Source: Acetobacteraceae bacterium
Lineage (GTDB): Bacteria > Pseudomonadota > Alphaproteobacteria > Acetobacterales > Acetobacteraceae
NCBI GenBank assembly: GCA_025354865.1
Contig: JANXMB010000019.1
Location: 1 to 51,852, forward strand
Reading direction: 5' to 3'
DNA: 51,852 nt
Shown here in pieces: positions 7,284 to 15,636 of the stretch (the first letter of the stretch is position 1; each line of letters begins with the position of its first letter). Position numbers and translations under genes: made by a program. A model generated the notes under the pieces. It had not been told where the DNA came from and did no database searches. It saw nothing but the letters and a program-made list of their open reading frames with translations.

Positions 7284-8126
7284 ATGACCGCCGTCCCAGC
7301 TAAACCCGTCTTCCTGACCGGCGCATCCGGCGCCCTTGGGCGTGTGCTGGCGAAGTTTCTGTCCAACGCCGGTTGGACGCTGGTCATGACCGATATCGCC
7401 GCCTTCCCCGATCCCCTGCCGCCGCGCGCGACCTTTACCAAAGCCGATCTGAGCGACGGCGTCGCGATCCTGCGGCTGGCCGAGGGCTGCGGCGCGATCG
7501 TTCACCTCGGCGGGGTGTCGGTGGAGCGGCCGTTCGAGGAAATTCTCGGCCCCAATCTACGCGGCCTCTACCACATCTACGAAGCCGCCCGCCGCGAGGG
7601 CGCTCGGGTTATTTTCGCGTCGTCCAACCATTCCGTCGGCTTCCACGAACGCACCGAGAGCCTGCCGGCCGACACGCAATTCCTTCCTGACGGGTACTAC
7701 GGCTTGTCGAAAGCCTACGGCGAGTTGATGGGTCGGCTGTACTGGTTCAAGCACGGGGTGGAGAACGTGAATTTGCGCATCGGCTCCGCCTGCCCCGAAC
7801 CGGTCGACGCCCGCATGCTGGCCAGCTATTTGTCCTACGACGATTTTTCCCGGCTGGTCGTTGCCTGCGTAACCGCCGACAAAACCGGTAGTTGCGCGAT
7901 CTGGGGTGCATCGAACAACAGCCGCATGACATGGTGGCGCGACGATGCGCGCAACGATATCGGCTGGGCGCCAACCGACAGCGCCGATCCCTACGCCGGG
8001 CAACTCGCCGGCAAGGTCACTGGCGATCCGGTGCAGGAACGTTACATGGGCGGAGCGTTCTGCGCCATCGGCTATTCCCGCTCCGCCTTCGCCCCCGCCG
8101 GCCTGTTCGACAAAACCGGAGATTGA
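7284..8126 (+). CDS. udh: Uronate dehydrogenase (NAD-dependent, SDR epimerase fold)
   Basis: 280 residues. Rossmann motif GASGALG (13-19), substrate block IVHLGGVSVERPFEEIL (72-88), FASSNHSVGF (111-120), and catalytic YGLSK (Tyr139, Lys143) match the known Agrobacterium-type uronate dehydrogenase pattern, as do RIGSACPEP (165-173) and SYDDFSRL (184-191). The enzyme oxidises D-galacturonate or D-glucuronate to the aldarolactone with NAD+. Genes for aldarate processing are not adjacent; the SMP-30-type lactonase gene at 24860 is distant. It heads a plus-strand run with a GST (4 bases between) and a VOC protein, probably one operon. Assignment to udh rests on recalled motif similarity. Confidence 0.8.
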   Translation: MTAVPAKPVFLTGASGALGRVLAKFLSNAGWTLVMTDIAAFPDPLPPRATFTKADLSDGVAILRLAEGCGAIVHLGGVSVERPFEEILGPNLRGLYHIYEAARREGARVIFASSNHSVGFHERTESLPADTQFLPDGYYGLSKAYGELMGRLYWFKHGVENVNLRIGSACPEPVDARMLASYLSYDDFSRLVVACVTADKTGSCAIWGASNNSRMTWWRDDARNDIGWAPTDSADPYAGQLAGKVTGDPVQERYMGGAFCAIGYSRSAFAPAGLFDKTGD

Positions 8127-8130
8127 GGCC

Positions 8131-8793
8131 ATGTCCGACGGCAAAATTTACATCGGCAACAAGCGCTATTCGTCCTGGTCGATGCGCGGTTGGCTGGCGG
8201 TGCGGCTGGCAAAACTCGATGTCGAGGAAATCGCCATCCCCTTCGTCCGCCCCGGCCCAACCCCGGCGATCGCGGAACGTTCCCCCACCGGCCTGGTTCC
8301 ATACCTGGAACATAATGGTGCGGCGATCTGGGAGTCGTTGGCGATCTGCGATTATTGCGCGGAATTCGCTCCCGAATTGTGGCCGGCCGATCGGATCGCG
8401 CGCGCCCATGCCCGATCCATCGCGGCCGAAATGCATGCCGGGTTCCGCGATTTGCGGATGGCGATGTGGATGAACCTCGGCCGCGATTTTTCCCCGCACG
8501 GGCGGACCCCCGGAGCCCTGGCCAATATCGATCGGATCGAGAAAATCTGGGCCGACACGCGCGCCCGTTTCGGTGCCGGAGGTCCCTATCTGTTCGGTGC
8601 GAGCTTCGGCATGGCCGACGCGATGTATGCCCCGGTCGTCGGGCGATTCCTGGGTTGGAAGCCGGAGTTGACCGCCGCATCCCAGGCCTATTGCGACGCC
8701 GTGCGGGCGCATCCGCTGGTCGATACCTGGTATCGCGACGCCCTGGCCGAACCGGCATCGATGTTGGTGGACGATTACGAAACTCTGCCATGA
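8131..8793 (+). CDS. Glutathione S-transferase family protein
   Basis: 220 residues. The thioredoxin-like N-terminal domain (about 1-80) contains IGNKRYSSWSMRGWLA with the SSWS segment that places Ser at the active site, TGLVPYLE with the cis-Pro of the glutathione site, and WESLAICDY matching the conserved ES motif. The C-terminal helical domain has GASFGMADAMYAPVV, the usual N-capping Asp box. The type resembles maleylacetoacetate isomerase and related zeta-like enzymes, but the substrate is unknown. It starts four bases after udh and its stop overlaps the next start (ATGA), which argues for a udh-GST-VOC operon. Confidence 0.9.
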   Translation: MSDGKIYIGNKRYSSWSMRGWLAVRLAKLDVEEIAIPFVRPGPTPAIAERSPTGLVPYLEHNGAAIWESLAICDYCAEFAPELWPADRIARAHARSIAAEMHAGFRDLRMAMWMNLGRDFSPHGRTPGALANIDRIEKIWADTRARFGAGGPYLFGASFGMADAMYAPVVGRFLGWKPELTAASQAYCDAVRAHPLVDTWYRDALAEPASMLVDDYETLP

Positions 8794-9539
8794 ATCGGGC
8801 GGTCGCACTCGATCATGTCGGCATCGTGGGACGCGACCTCGATACGCTGGCCGGCGCATTCGCATCGGCCGGATTTACCCTGACGCCGCTTGCACCGCAT
8901 CCGGGCGGGCGCACCGGAAACCGCTGCATTGTGCTGCGCGACGGCGGCTATTTGGAAGCGATGTCCACCCTGCCCGGCGGCACCAGTGCGACCTTGGAAC
9001 GTTTCCTGGCCCGCCATGCCGGCGCCCACACCTTGGCGCTTGAGATCGAGGATGAAACGGCGGTGGCCGAGCGCCTGCGCCGAGCATTCGGTGGCGCGCC
9101 GGAGGGGTATCGTAGCGAACGACCGATCGACGCTGCCGAACCCGACGGCCCCTGGGCGCGATTTTCGTTGCTGACACCGCCCGATCCGCCGGAGGGCCGG
9201 GTCCACCTGATCCGCCACGAAACGCCCGGCGCATTGTGGCAGCCACGTTTTTTCGCCCATGCCAACAGGGCCGTTGCGTTGGAGGTAGTCGCGATCGTGT
9301 CGGCCGAACCGGCAACGACGGCGGCGTGGTATGCGCGTTTAACCGGTCGGCCGGTGGTGCCCGATGCGTCCGGCGGTTACGCGGTGCCGTTGCGACGCGG
9401 ACGAATTCGCATCGTTCCACCCGGTACCATCCCCGCCCCCGCCCCGCCATGCATCGCCGCGCTGACATTGCGCACCGAAGGCGGCGAGGCCATCCGATTG
9501 AACATCGGCGGGGTAACGATCGTTCTAATACCGGCCTAG
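8790..9539 (+). CDS. VOC-family (glyoxalase-like) protein with two domains
   Basis: 249 residues. It opens with LDHVGIVGRDLD, the first strand of a vicinal-oxygen-chelate module, and a second module starts near residue 165 (VALEVVAIVSAEPATTAAW). The arrangement fits the glyoxalase-like domain found in many proteobacterial hypothetical proteins. The His in the first strand (His9) and a later Glu (LEAMS) could be metal ligands. Start ATG overlaps the GST stop. The stop codon TAG at 9537-9539 interlocks with that of the convergent amidohydrolase gene in CTAG. Reaction unknown. Confidence 0.8.
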   Translation: MNRAVALDHVGIVGRDLDTLAGAFASAGFTLTPLAPHPGGRTGNRCIVLRDGGYLEAMSTLPGGTSATLERFLARHAGAHTLALEIEDETAVAERLRRAFGGAPEGYRSERPIDAAEPDGPWARFSLLTPPDPPEGRVHLIRHETPGALWQPRFFAHANRAVALEVVAIVSAEPATTAAWYARLTGRPVVPDASGGYAVPLRRGRIRIVPPGTIPAPAPPCIAALTLRTEGGEAIRLNIGGVTIVLIPA

Positions 9540-10363
9540 GTTTTTGCGCCGCCAGATCGTTGCCAACCCAACCAGTTCACCACGCCCTGCCCCATAACTT
9601 TCTCCAGATCGGCGCCGCGCAACCACGGCAATTCCTCGGTAAAATGGGTGACGCATTGCCGATAGGAACACGGCATCCGGGTAATATCGGTGCCCCAGAA
9701 AAACCGATCCGGCCCAAAGGCGTCGAATATTTTCTGCAACCCATCGGAAATATTGCGGAACGGATAACCGTGGGAGGACGTCCCCGGAGCCCCAGTCGCC
9801 TTCACCGCGATATTCGGGTAACGCGCCAAAGCCGCGAGATCGGATAAATCGCCGTAAGCGGCCTCGTCCTTGCCTGAACGCGGCGTTCCCAGGTGATCGA
9901 CGATCAGTTTCAGGCCGGGATGGCGTTCGGCAATTTGGCCGAATAGTTTCAAGAAACGCCATGCCATGGTGGCAATCGGCGTGCCGGCCATTTCCGCCGC
10001 CGGCCACAGCCAATCCATGGTGCCGTCTTCGTGCCAAGTCAGCTGTTCCGGCCGGGTCAGCGCCCAACGCAGCCCCATCATGTTGGGCCGTTGCTTCCAG
10101 GTTTCGATCCGATGACGTTGCGACGGATCGTTCAGCGGAAACCAGCCGAGGGTGCAGAATTTATCGGGATACTGCGTGCAAGCGGCATCGGCCATTTCGT
10201 TCGAACCGAGGTCCCAACTCGGCGGATGCAGAACCGCGCCATCGACCCCGGCTTCGTTCATTTCGGCAATCAATTGTTCCGCCGAAAACAGCGAGGTCTG
10301 CCGATGGTGCGGCGTTGGCGTGCCGCTGCCCCAGATATGCACCTGCGCGTCAATAACCAGCAT
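9536..10363 (-). CDS. Amidohydrolase family 2 protein (ACMSD-like TIM barrel)
   Basis: 275 residues. The N-terminal strand reads VIDAQVHIWG, where the usual metal-binding HxH is QxH; this variant is known in a subgroup of the family, so it need not mean inactivity. Other barrel motifs are KLIVDHLGTP (His on strand 6) and FFWGTDITRMP (Asp on strand 8). Relatives hydrolyse lactones or decarboxylate aromatic acids. ATG at 10363 has AAGGGGA nine bases upstream; the longer in-frame start lies inside the divergent surE gene and is rejected. It is divergent from surE and convergent with the VOC gene. Substrate unknown. Confidence 0.87.
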   Translation of the reverse strand: MLVIDAQVHIWGSGTPTPHHRQTSLFSAEQLIAEMNEAGVDGAVLHPPSWDLGSNEMADAACTQYPDKFCTLGWFPLNDPSQRHRIETWKQRPNMMGLRWALTRPEQLTWHEDGTMDWLWPAAEMAGTPIATMAWRFLKLFGQIAERHPGLKLIVDHLGTPRSGKDEAAYGDLSDLAALARYPNIAVKATGAPGTSSHGYPFRNISDGLQKIFDAFGPDRFFWGTDITRMPCSYRQCVTHFTEELPWLRGADLEKVMGQGVVNWLGWQRSGGAKT

Positions 10364-10472
10364 AGTACGTTTCCCCTTCCGGCCGCAGCCAACATCGTTC
10401 GCTGCCCCCGACACTGGCAAAAACCCTCGGACCGTGCAACACCCGGGGCCGTAACCGAACCGGAGACCCATC

Positions 10473-11243
10473 GTGCTGGACCGCGTACTCCTGACCAACG
10501 ACGACGGCATCGACGCCCCCGGCATGGCAATCATGGAAGCCATTGCCGCCGAAATCGCCAAGGAGGTCTGGGTCGTCGCGCCGGAACACGACCAAAGCGG
10601 CCAATCCCATGCCATCAGCCTGCATCATGCACTGCGCGTGTCCGATCGCGGCGGGCGACGCTTCGGCGTGACCGGCACCCCCGGCGACTGCGCCGCCATG
10701 GGGATTTGCCACATCATGAAGGATTGCCTACCCGATCTCGTGTTATCCGGCGTCAATCGCGGGCTGAACCTGGGCAAGGAAACCGTATTTTCCGGCACCG
10801 TCGGCGGCGCAATGACCGCGATGATGCTGGGCGTTCCGGCTTTGGCGCTGAGCCAGGGTTATACTGATCGGAAAAATGTCAGTTGGGACAGTTCGCGCAA
10901 GCTGGGTGCTGCGACGATTCGCCGCCTGCTGGACCTCGGTTGGGGTGCGGATGCGATCTTGAATATCAATTTCCCCGCCTGCCCGGCCGAGGAAGCGGGC
11001 GAAATGACCCTGGCTCGCCAAGGCGCCGGTATTATTGCCGGAATGAACGTGGAAACCCGCACCGATCCACGCGGGATGCAGTACCACTGGTTGAATTTCC
11101 ATCGGTCGAGCCGCACGCAAGGCCCCGAAAGCGATTATACCGCACACCGCGCTGGGCGGATCGTTGTGACACCGTTGCGTTATGACCGGACCGACGAGGA
11201 CGCCTACGCCACTCTGGCAACCCAGCTTCCGCGCCTTCCGTAA
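10473..11243 (+). CDS. surE: 5'/3'-nucleotidase SurE
   Basis: 256 residues from a GTG start, with CGGAGA 6-12 bases upstream. The N-terminal LLTNDDGIDAPGM holds the conserved Asp pair of the metal site; APEHDQSGQSHAIS gives the Ser/Asn region and SGVNRGLNLG the third metal ligand Asn. The enzyme dephosphorylates nucleoside monophosphates and is metal dependent in the cytoplasm. In many proteobacteria surE sits with pcm and nlpD, but neither is here. Length is normal. It converges on the pRiA4b-like gene, with 11 bases between stops. Confidence 0.95.
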   Translation: MLDRVLLTNDDGIDAPGMAIMEAIAAEIAKEVWVVAPEHDQSGQSHAISLHHALRVSDRGGRRFGVTGTPGDCAAMGICHIMKDCLPDLVLSGVNRGLNLGKETVFSGTVGGAMTAMMLGVPALALSQGYTDRKNVSWDSSRKLGAATIRRLLDLGWGADAILNINFPACPAEEAGEMTLARQGAGIIAGMNVETRTDPRGMQYHWLNFHRSSRTQGPESDYTAHRAGRIVVTPLRYDRTDEDAYATLATQLPRLP

Positions 11244-11254
11244 CGATATCGTTG

Positions 11255-11812
11255 CTACCCGGGCTTTCGATCGAAACAACCGGCAACCATCGTGTCAGCG
11301 TCTTCGACCGAAAACGCCTCGGGGTCGAAATCGTTTCCCATCCGGTCTTTCCATTCGCGGTGATCCGGATGTTTCGCATTGGCGAGGATCGCCAGTAGTT
11401 CCTCGTAACCGGGCATGCCGCCGCAATCCTCGGGCGGGCATGCGCCGGCACCATCGACGCAAGCGGGATAAAGCTGGCCTGCCACTGCCGGTCGCGACTT
11501 TCCGACAACGATCGCATGTTCCCAATTGTCACCGAAATCGTACGTATAGGAAAATTCCGTCGTCCCGGATTTAACGATCCGATCCAGCGTTATCGTGGAG
11601 GAATCGACGAAGTCCTCCCCCGCGTCCGGATCGCCGTAGGCGGTTCCGTCCAGTTCGAAGGCGTGGTCGTGCCCGCCGTCCCAGCCCATCGCCGCCTGAA
11701 TGGTTTCATGCAGATCGTGCAAAGTCATGGACCCCGGCATAAGCAACCGCCGCCAGATGGCCGGTTCGGAATCGACCAATATTATTTTCAAACCGACGAC
11801 GGTTTTCGCCAT
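11255..11812 (-). CDS. Plasmid pRiA4b ORF-3-like protein (IS1096 passenger-type domain)
   Basis: 185 residues. The start (VVGLKIILVDSEPAIWRRL), the middle (TLHDLHETIQAAMGW followed by HDHAFEL) and FSYTYDFGDNWEHAI are the classic blocks of the pRiA4b ORF-3 family. Two Cys near YPACVDGAGACPPEDCGG may bind metal. The family is named after a plasmid ORF and an IS passenger gene, yet no transposase or terminal repeat is visible here. Biochemical role is unestablished. The gene starts three bases after the SDR stop and is the last of a five-gene minus-strand operon. Confidence 0.9.
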   Translation of the reverse strand: MAKTVVGLKIILVDSEPAIWRRLLMPGSMTLHDLHETIQAAMGWDGGHDHAFELDGTAYGDPDAGEDFVDSSTITLDRIVKSGTTEFSYTYDFGDNWEHAIVVGKSRPAVAGQLYPACVDGAGACPPEDCGGMPGYEELLAILANAKHPDHREWKDRMGNDFDPEAFSVEDADTMVAGCFDRKPG

Positions 11813-11815
11813 AGT

Positions 11816-12580
11816 TTATTGTCCACCCGTTACGTCAATCGTCAGTCCGGTTACAAAATCGGCATCCGAGGACGCCAGGAACGCAATGACTTTCGCCTGA
11901 TCCATGGCTTCGGCCACCCGACGCAGCGGGGCGCTGGCGATTTGCATAGCCTGTGCGTCCGGCGAGCGTTGGTTCCAATGCGGCGTTATCCGTTCCGTCA
12001 GCGTAAGGCTCGGCGCGATCGCATTGATATTGATATTGAACGGTCCGAGTTCGTAGGACAATTTCCGGGTGAACGCGATAATGCCGCCCTTTGCCGCTGC
12101 GTAGGCCGAACCGCTGGCCACGCTCATGCCGCGTCCGGCGATCGAGGCGAGATTGACGATTTTTCCCGCCTTCTGCGCTTTCATGATCGGCACGACGGCA
12201 TGGGTGAACAGAAATGTGCCGTTCAAATTGAAATTTATCACCCGCTGCCAATCGTCGAGGCTGTGTTCTTCCACATTGGCACTCGGCTTTGCGATAATCG
12301 TGCTGCCGCCGACGGCGTTGACCAATATATCGATACGGCCGAAAGTCCGCTCCACCTCCGCAACGGTCGAATCGACCTGCGATTCGTGCATGGCATCGCA
12401 CAGGCGGGGGTGAACGTTGCCGCCTTCCCGCGCCATCGCATCGATTGCAGCATCCAGACGTTCCGCATTATTATCGACACAGATAACGGTAGCGCCTTCC
12501 CGAGACATGATACCGGCTGTTGCGCGACCGATACCGTTGGCGGAGGCGGTTATCAGCGCAATTTTTCCTTGAAAACGCAT
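11816..12580 (-). CDS. SDR-family NAD(P)-dependent oxidoreductase
   Basis: 254 residues with the classical short-chain dehydrogenase pattern: nucleotide motif ITASANGIGR (the first Gly of TGxxxGxG is Ala here), the NAVG block in place of NNAG, catalytic Ser in VNLASIAGRG and YAAAK (Tyr and Lys). ATG at 12580 is preferred; the longer in-frame start runs into the upstream gene. It starts 14 bases after the LLM oxidoreductase stop. In this operon it would act on an alcohol or ketone intermediate of the flavin monooxygenase substrates (inference). Base composition is lower in GC than in flanking regions. Confidence 0.9.
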   Translation of the reverse strand: MRFQGKIALITASANGIGRATAGIMSREGATVICVDNNAERLDAAIDAMAREGGNVHPRLCDAMHESQVDSTVAEVERTFGRIDILVNAVGGSTIIAKPSANVEEHSLDDWQRVINFNLNGTFLFTHAVVPIMKAQKAGKIVNLASIAGRGMSVASGSAYAAAKGGIIAFTRKLSYELGPFNININAIAPSLTLTERITPHWNQRSPDAQAMQIASAPLRRVAEAMDQAKVIAFLASSDADFVTGLTIDVTGGQ

Positions 12581-12594
12581 GTTCTGAACTCCAA

Positions 12595-13635
12595 CTATCG
12601 GTTCAACCGAGCGGCTTCGGCCATAACATCGATGGCTGCGGGATCGCGCGACCGCACCGTTATACCCGTTGCCCCCGTACCCTCCCATGCTCGGAATCGT
12701 TCTTTAATCCGAGCGGGCGGCCCGACTAAGGATTTGAGATCGACCCATTCGTCGGGCACGGCGGTGATCGCTTCTTCTTTGCGGTGTGCGAGATAGAGTT
12801 CTTGAATGCGATCGGCGGCTTCGCCGAATCCGCGGCGCACCATTTGGTCTTTATGGAAATTTTTATCTTTGTGTCCCATCCCACCGACATAGAGTGCGAC
12901 TTCGGGTTTAAGCCGAGCAAGGGCGGATTTAACGTCGTCGGATACTTCGACGTGGACAGAGGCTTGGATTTCGAAATCGGCCATTGTTTTACCGTTTCCG
13001 GCGCGGCGGAAGCCTTCCTCCAGCCACGGGCGGTATTCTTCCATGGCGCCGGGAACGAAGCCCATCGGGCACCACCCATCGGCAATTTCCGCCGTCAATT
13101 TTACCGTCGATTCGTTTCCGGTCGCGAGATAGATCGGAATCGACGGATTCATATGCAAAATGGATTTCAACGGCTTGCCCACCCCGGCTGCCCCCGGTCC
13201 GCGATACGGCAACGAGATTTCCCGCCCCTCATGCGTCACCGGTTCTTCCCGCCGGAAGATTTTACGCATGATCGCAACGTAGTCTTTCAGGCGATAATAG
13301 GGTTTTCCCCACGGCTCCCCGTACCAGCCTTCGACGATCTGGGGACCGGAAACCCCCAAACCGGCGATAAATCGCCCGCCCCCGGCCATCGCATCGACCG
13401 TGCCGGCGCACATCGCGGCGTTGGCCGGCGTGCGCGCAGCGATCTGCATGATCCCTGTTGCCAGCTTGATCCTGCGCGTTTGCCCGGCCAAAAATGCCAG
13501 CGGGGTTACGGCATCGGAACCGTACGCCTCGGCCGTCCAGACCGAATCGTAACCGAGTTCCTCCGCGCGTTGCACCAGCTTCACCGGAATTTCCAGGTGA
13601 GCTTTCGAATAGCCGATCGACAGACCGAGTTTCAT
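12595..13635 (-). CDS. LLM-class flavin-dependent oxidoreductase (F420- or FMN-type)
   Basis: 346 residues of the luciferase-like TIM-barrel family. It starts MKLGLSIGYS and has AEELGYDSVWTAEAYGSDA, a motif typical of F420-dependent-reductase-like members, then GGGRFIAGLGVSGPQIVEGW. It could use FMNH2 or F420; alphaproteobacterial homologues with this start are usually annotated as LLM class without a proven cofactor. The gene starts 10 bases after the NIPSNAP stop. The codons are relatively AT-rich: 25 of 60 bases are G or C at 12841-12900. Substrate unknown; context suggests a second oxygenation or reduction step. Confidence 0.9.
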   Translation of the reverse strand: MKLGLSIGYSKAHLEIPVKLVQRAEELGYDSVWTAEAYGSDAVTPLAFLAGQTRRIKLATGIMQIAARTPANAAMCAGTVDAMAGGGRFIAGLGVSGPQIVEGWYGEPWGKPYYRLKDYVAIMRKIFRREEPVTHEGREISLPYRGPGAAGVGKPLKSILHMNPSIPIYLATGNESTVKLTAEIADGWCPMGFVPGAMEEYRPWLEEGFRRAGNGKTMADFEIQASVHVEVSDDVKSALARLKPEVALYVGGMGHKDKNFHKDQMVRRGFGEAADRIQELYLAHRKEEAITAVPDEWVDLKSLVGPPARIKERFRAWEGTGATGITVRSRDPAAIDVMAEAARLNR

Positions 13636-13645
13636 TGTCGTTCCC

Positions 13646-14281
13646 TTATTTCATCGGGCTGTAATCGGTAGGCAGCAGCATGACGTTGTTCATCTCCACG
13701 ATCGCCCCGGCGCCTTTGGCGATGAAGTCCAGCCATTCGGGATCCTTGAACAGATCGCCGCGCGCCTTTGCCCGTTGTGCCACCGAATCATAATTCCACA
13801 TGTGCAGAACCTCGTTCGGCTGCGGTGCCTCTCCGGTAAACAACCCGACGTTTTTGGAATATTTCTCCCGCACCGGCATGATCGCTTTGTAGCGCTGCGC
13901 CCAAGGGCCGGCCATGCCGGGATTGAAGCGATACATGCGCAGTTCGTAGAACCCGCCTTCCTTCTCTGGCGTGTTCGGTCCATTGACCGCGTTCAGCAGG
14001 CGAATATCCTGGCGCTGGATCAGCGGCCGGATATTGGGAACATATTGCGTTGTCCAATCCTTGTTCTTCGACAGTTCGTCGCGCAAACGCGCCCGTTCGG
14101 CGAAGCTCTCGTATTGCCACAGATGCCAAATCTGGTTCAACGAGCCGAATTCCGACGTCCAGTAACCGCAATTGACGCCGTAATTCTGCCCGCGCGCCGG
14201 GCGGCCGATATTTTTGGCGATGTCCAGGTATTGGGCAATTTTGCCCGGATGGAACGTGTAGGTGCGCAGTTCGTACAACAT
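13646..14281 (-). CDS. NIPSNAP-family protein with two tandem domains
   Basis: 211 residues made of two ferredoxin-like NIPSNAP units: the first begins MLYELRTYTFHPGKIAQYL, the second FYELRMYRFNPGMAG near residue 107. Both contain the typical W-x-Y block (IWHLWQYES and VLHMWNYDS). NIPSNAP domains resemble dimeric alpha-beta-barrel monooxygenases of the ABM type, but no reaction is established for this group. AAAGGA lies upstream of the ATG. It is 14 bases downstream of the NtaA-like gene and 10 upstream of the LLM gene, in the same operon. A single-domain relative is at 24462. Confidence 0.9.
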   Translation of the reverse strand: MLYELRTYTFHPGKIAQYLDIAKNIGRPARGQNYGVNCGYWTSEFGSLNQIWHLWQYESFAERARLRDELSKNKDWTTQYVPNIRPLIQRQDIRLLNAVNGPNTPEKEGGFYELRMYRFNPGMAGPWAQRYKAIMPVREKYSKNVGLFTGEAPQPNEVLHMWNYDSVAQRAKARGDLFKDPEWLDFIAKGAGAIVEMNNVMLLPTDYSPMK

Positions 14282-14295
14282 GGTTTCGTCCTTTC

Positions 14296-15636
14296 CTATC
14301 GGCCGATACGCGGGATGGGGATGCCCAGATTTTCCCGCAATGTTTCGCCTCGGTAATCCTTATGATACAGGCCGCGCCGTTGCAATTCCGGCACGACGTA
14401 TTTCACGAACTCGGCGTAAGTGCCCGGGGTATGTGTTGCGGCGATGACAAAACCGTCGCAAATACCGGTGGAAAACCATTCTTCCAACCCATCGGCGACT
14501 TCCTTGGCGCCACCGACGAAGGGTTTGTTGGGCCGAGCACGGGCGCTGTATTTGATGAAATCGCGGGGGGATGGATTGCGGATGCCGGATACCGCCAACA
14601 CACGATCGCGCATCGATTGGGTGCCGGATATATTGTCCAGTTCGTCGTCGGTGAACGGCTCGTCGAGGCCTTTCGACGCAAAATCGAAATTCATCGCTTC
14701 CGACAGCAACGATAACGCGTCGATATCCGTCGTCAATTTCTCGGTCAACGCCAGCTTATCCTCCGCCTCCATTTTCGTTTCGGCGCATACGATATAAGCC
14801 GACGGTGCGATAACGACATGATCTGGATTGCGCCCCTCCGCCGCGATCGCCGCTTTCATTGCCTTATAATTGGCGCGTCCGATATCCAGCGTAGGCGGGC
14901 TACCGACAAACAGAAGTTCGCCCCACCGCGCCGCGAATTTTTTGCCGCGTCCGCTTTGTCCAGCCTGGATCACAACCGGATGGCCCTGCTTGGACCGAGG
15001 CACCGTGAACGGCCCGCGCGATGCGAAATGTTTGCCTTTGTGATCGATCCGACGCACCTTGTCGCCATGCGCGAATAAGCCGGTTTGCTTGTTTTGGACA
15101 ATGGCGTCATCGTCCCACGACGTCCAATGCCCCATCACCACTTCCATGAATTCGTCCGCACGATCGTAACGACTATCGTGCTCGGGATGCAGCAATTTCC
15201 CCATATTCAACGCCTCGCCATCGTTCATCGATGTCACAACGTTCCAAGCTGCTCGGCCGTTCGTCATCAAATCGATGGTCGCAAAAGTGCGTGCGACATC
15301 GAAAGGTTCGTAATAGGTGGTGCTGCGGGTGGACCCGAGTCCGAGGCGCTTCGTCGCCATGCCCATCACCATCATCACCGTCACCGGATCCATCTTCACG
15401 CAACGAATGCCGTATTCGACGGTGTGCCGATGGTCGTTGCCGAAACGGTCGGGCATGGCCAACCGATCGTCGAAAAATGCCACCTGAAATTTACCGGCCT
15501 CCAGGATACGCCCGAGATCGGCGTAATATTCCGGGCTCCAGGTATCTTCCCGAGACAGCGGGTGGCGCCAGGAGCTTACAAGATTTGTGCAGTTCTGGGC
15601 TTGCAGAAAGCCCACCATCACCATTTGGCGATCCAT
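14296..15636 (-). CDS. NtaA/DmoA-family FMN-dependent monooxygenase
   Basis: 446 residues. The N-terminal GFLQAQNCTNLVSSWRHP, the middle LGLGSTRSTTYYEPFDVAR and NGRAAWNVVTSMNDGEALN are the standard blocks of the nitrilotriacetate / dimethyl sulfide / long-chain alkane monooxygenase group (bacterial-luciferase fold, reduced FMN as co-substrate). ATG at 15636 has GGAGAA upstream and yields the usual N-terminus; the longer frame reaches 15876 without any family sequence. The gene is first in the minus-strand operon. A flavin reductase partner is not seen nearby. The substrate may be an organosulfur, aminopolycarboxylate or alkyl compound. Confidence 0.92.
   Translation of the reverse strand: MDRQMVMVGFLQAQNCTNLVSSWRHPLSREDTWSPEYYADLGRILEAGKFQVAFFDDRLAMPDRFGNDHRHTVEYGIRCVKMDPVTVMMVMGMATKRLGLGSTRSTTYYEPFDVARTFATIDLMTNGRAAWNVVTSMNDGEALNMGKLLHPEHDSRYDRADEFMEVVMGHWTSWDDDAIVQNKQTGLFAHGDKVRRIDHKGKHFASRGPFTVPRSKQGHPVVIQAGQSGRGKKFAARWGELLFVGSPPTLDIGRANYKAMKAAIAAEGRNPDHVVIAPSAYIVCAETKMEAEDKLALTEKLTTDIDALSLLSEAMNFDFASKGLDEPFTDDELDNISGTQSMRDRVLAVSGIRNPSPRDFIKYSARARPNKPFVGGAKEVADGLEEWFSTGICDGFVIAATHTPGTYAEFVKYVVPELQRRGLYHKDYRGETLRENLGIPIPRIGR

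Noticed and set aside
11255-11812. Insertion sequence (because of the IS1096 passenger-type domain name)
   Set aside because: No transposase, terminal inverted repeats or target duplication were seen around the gene.
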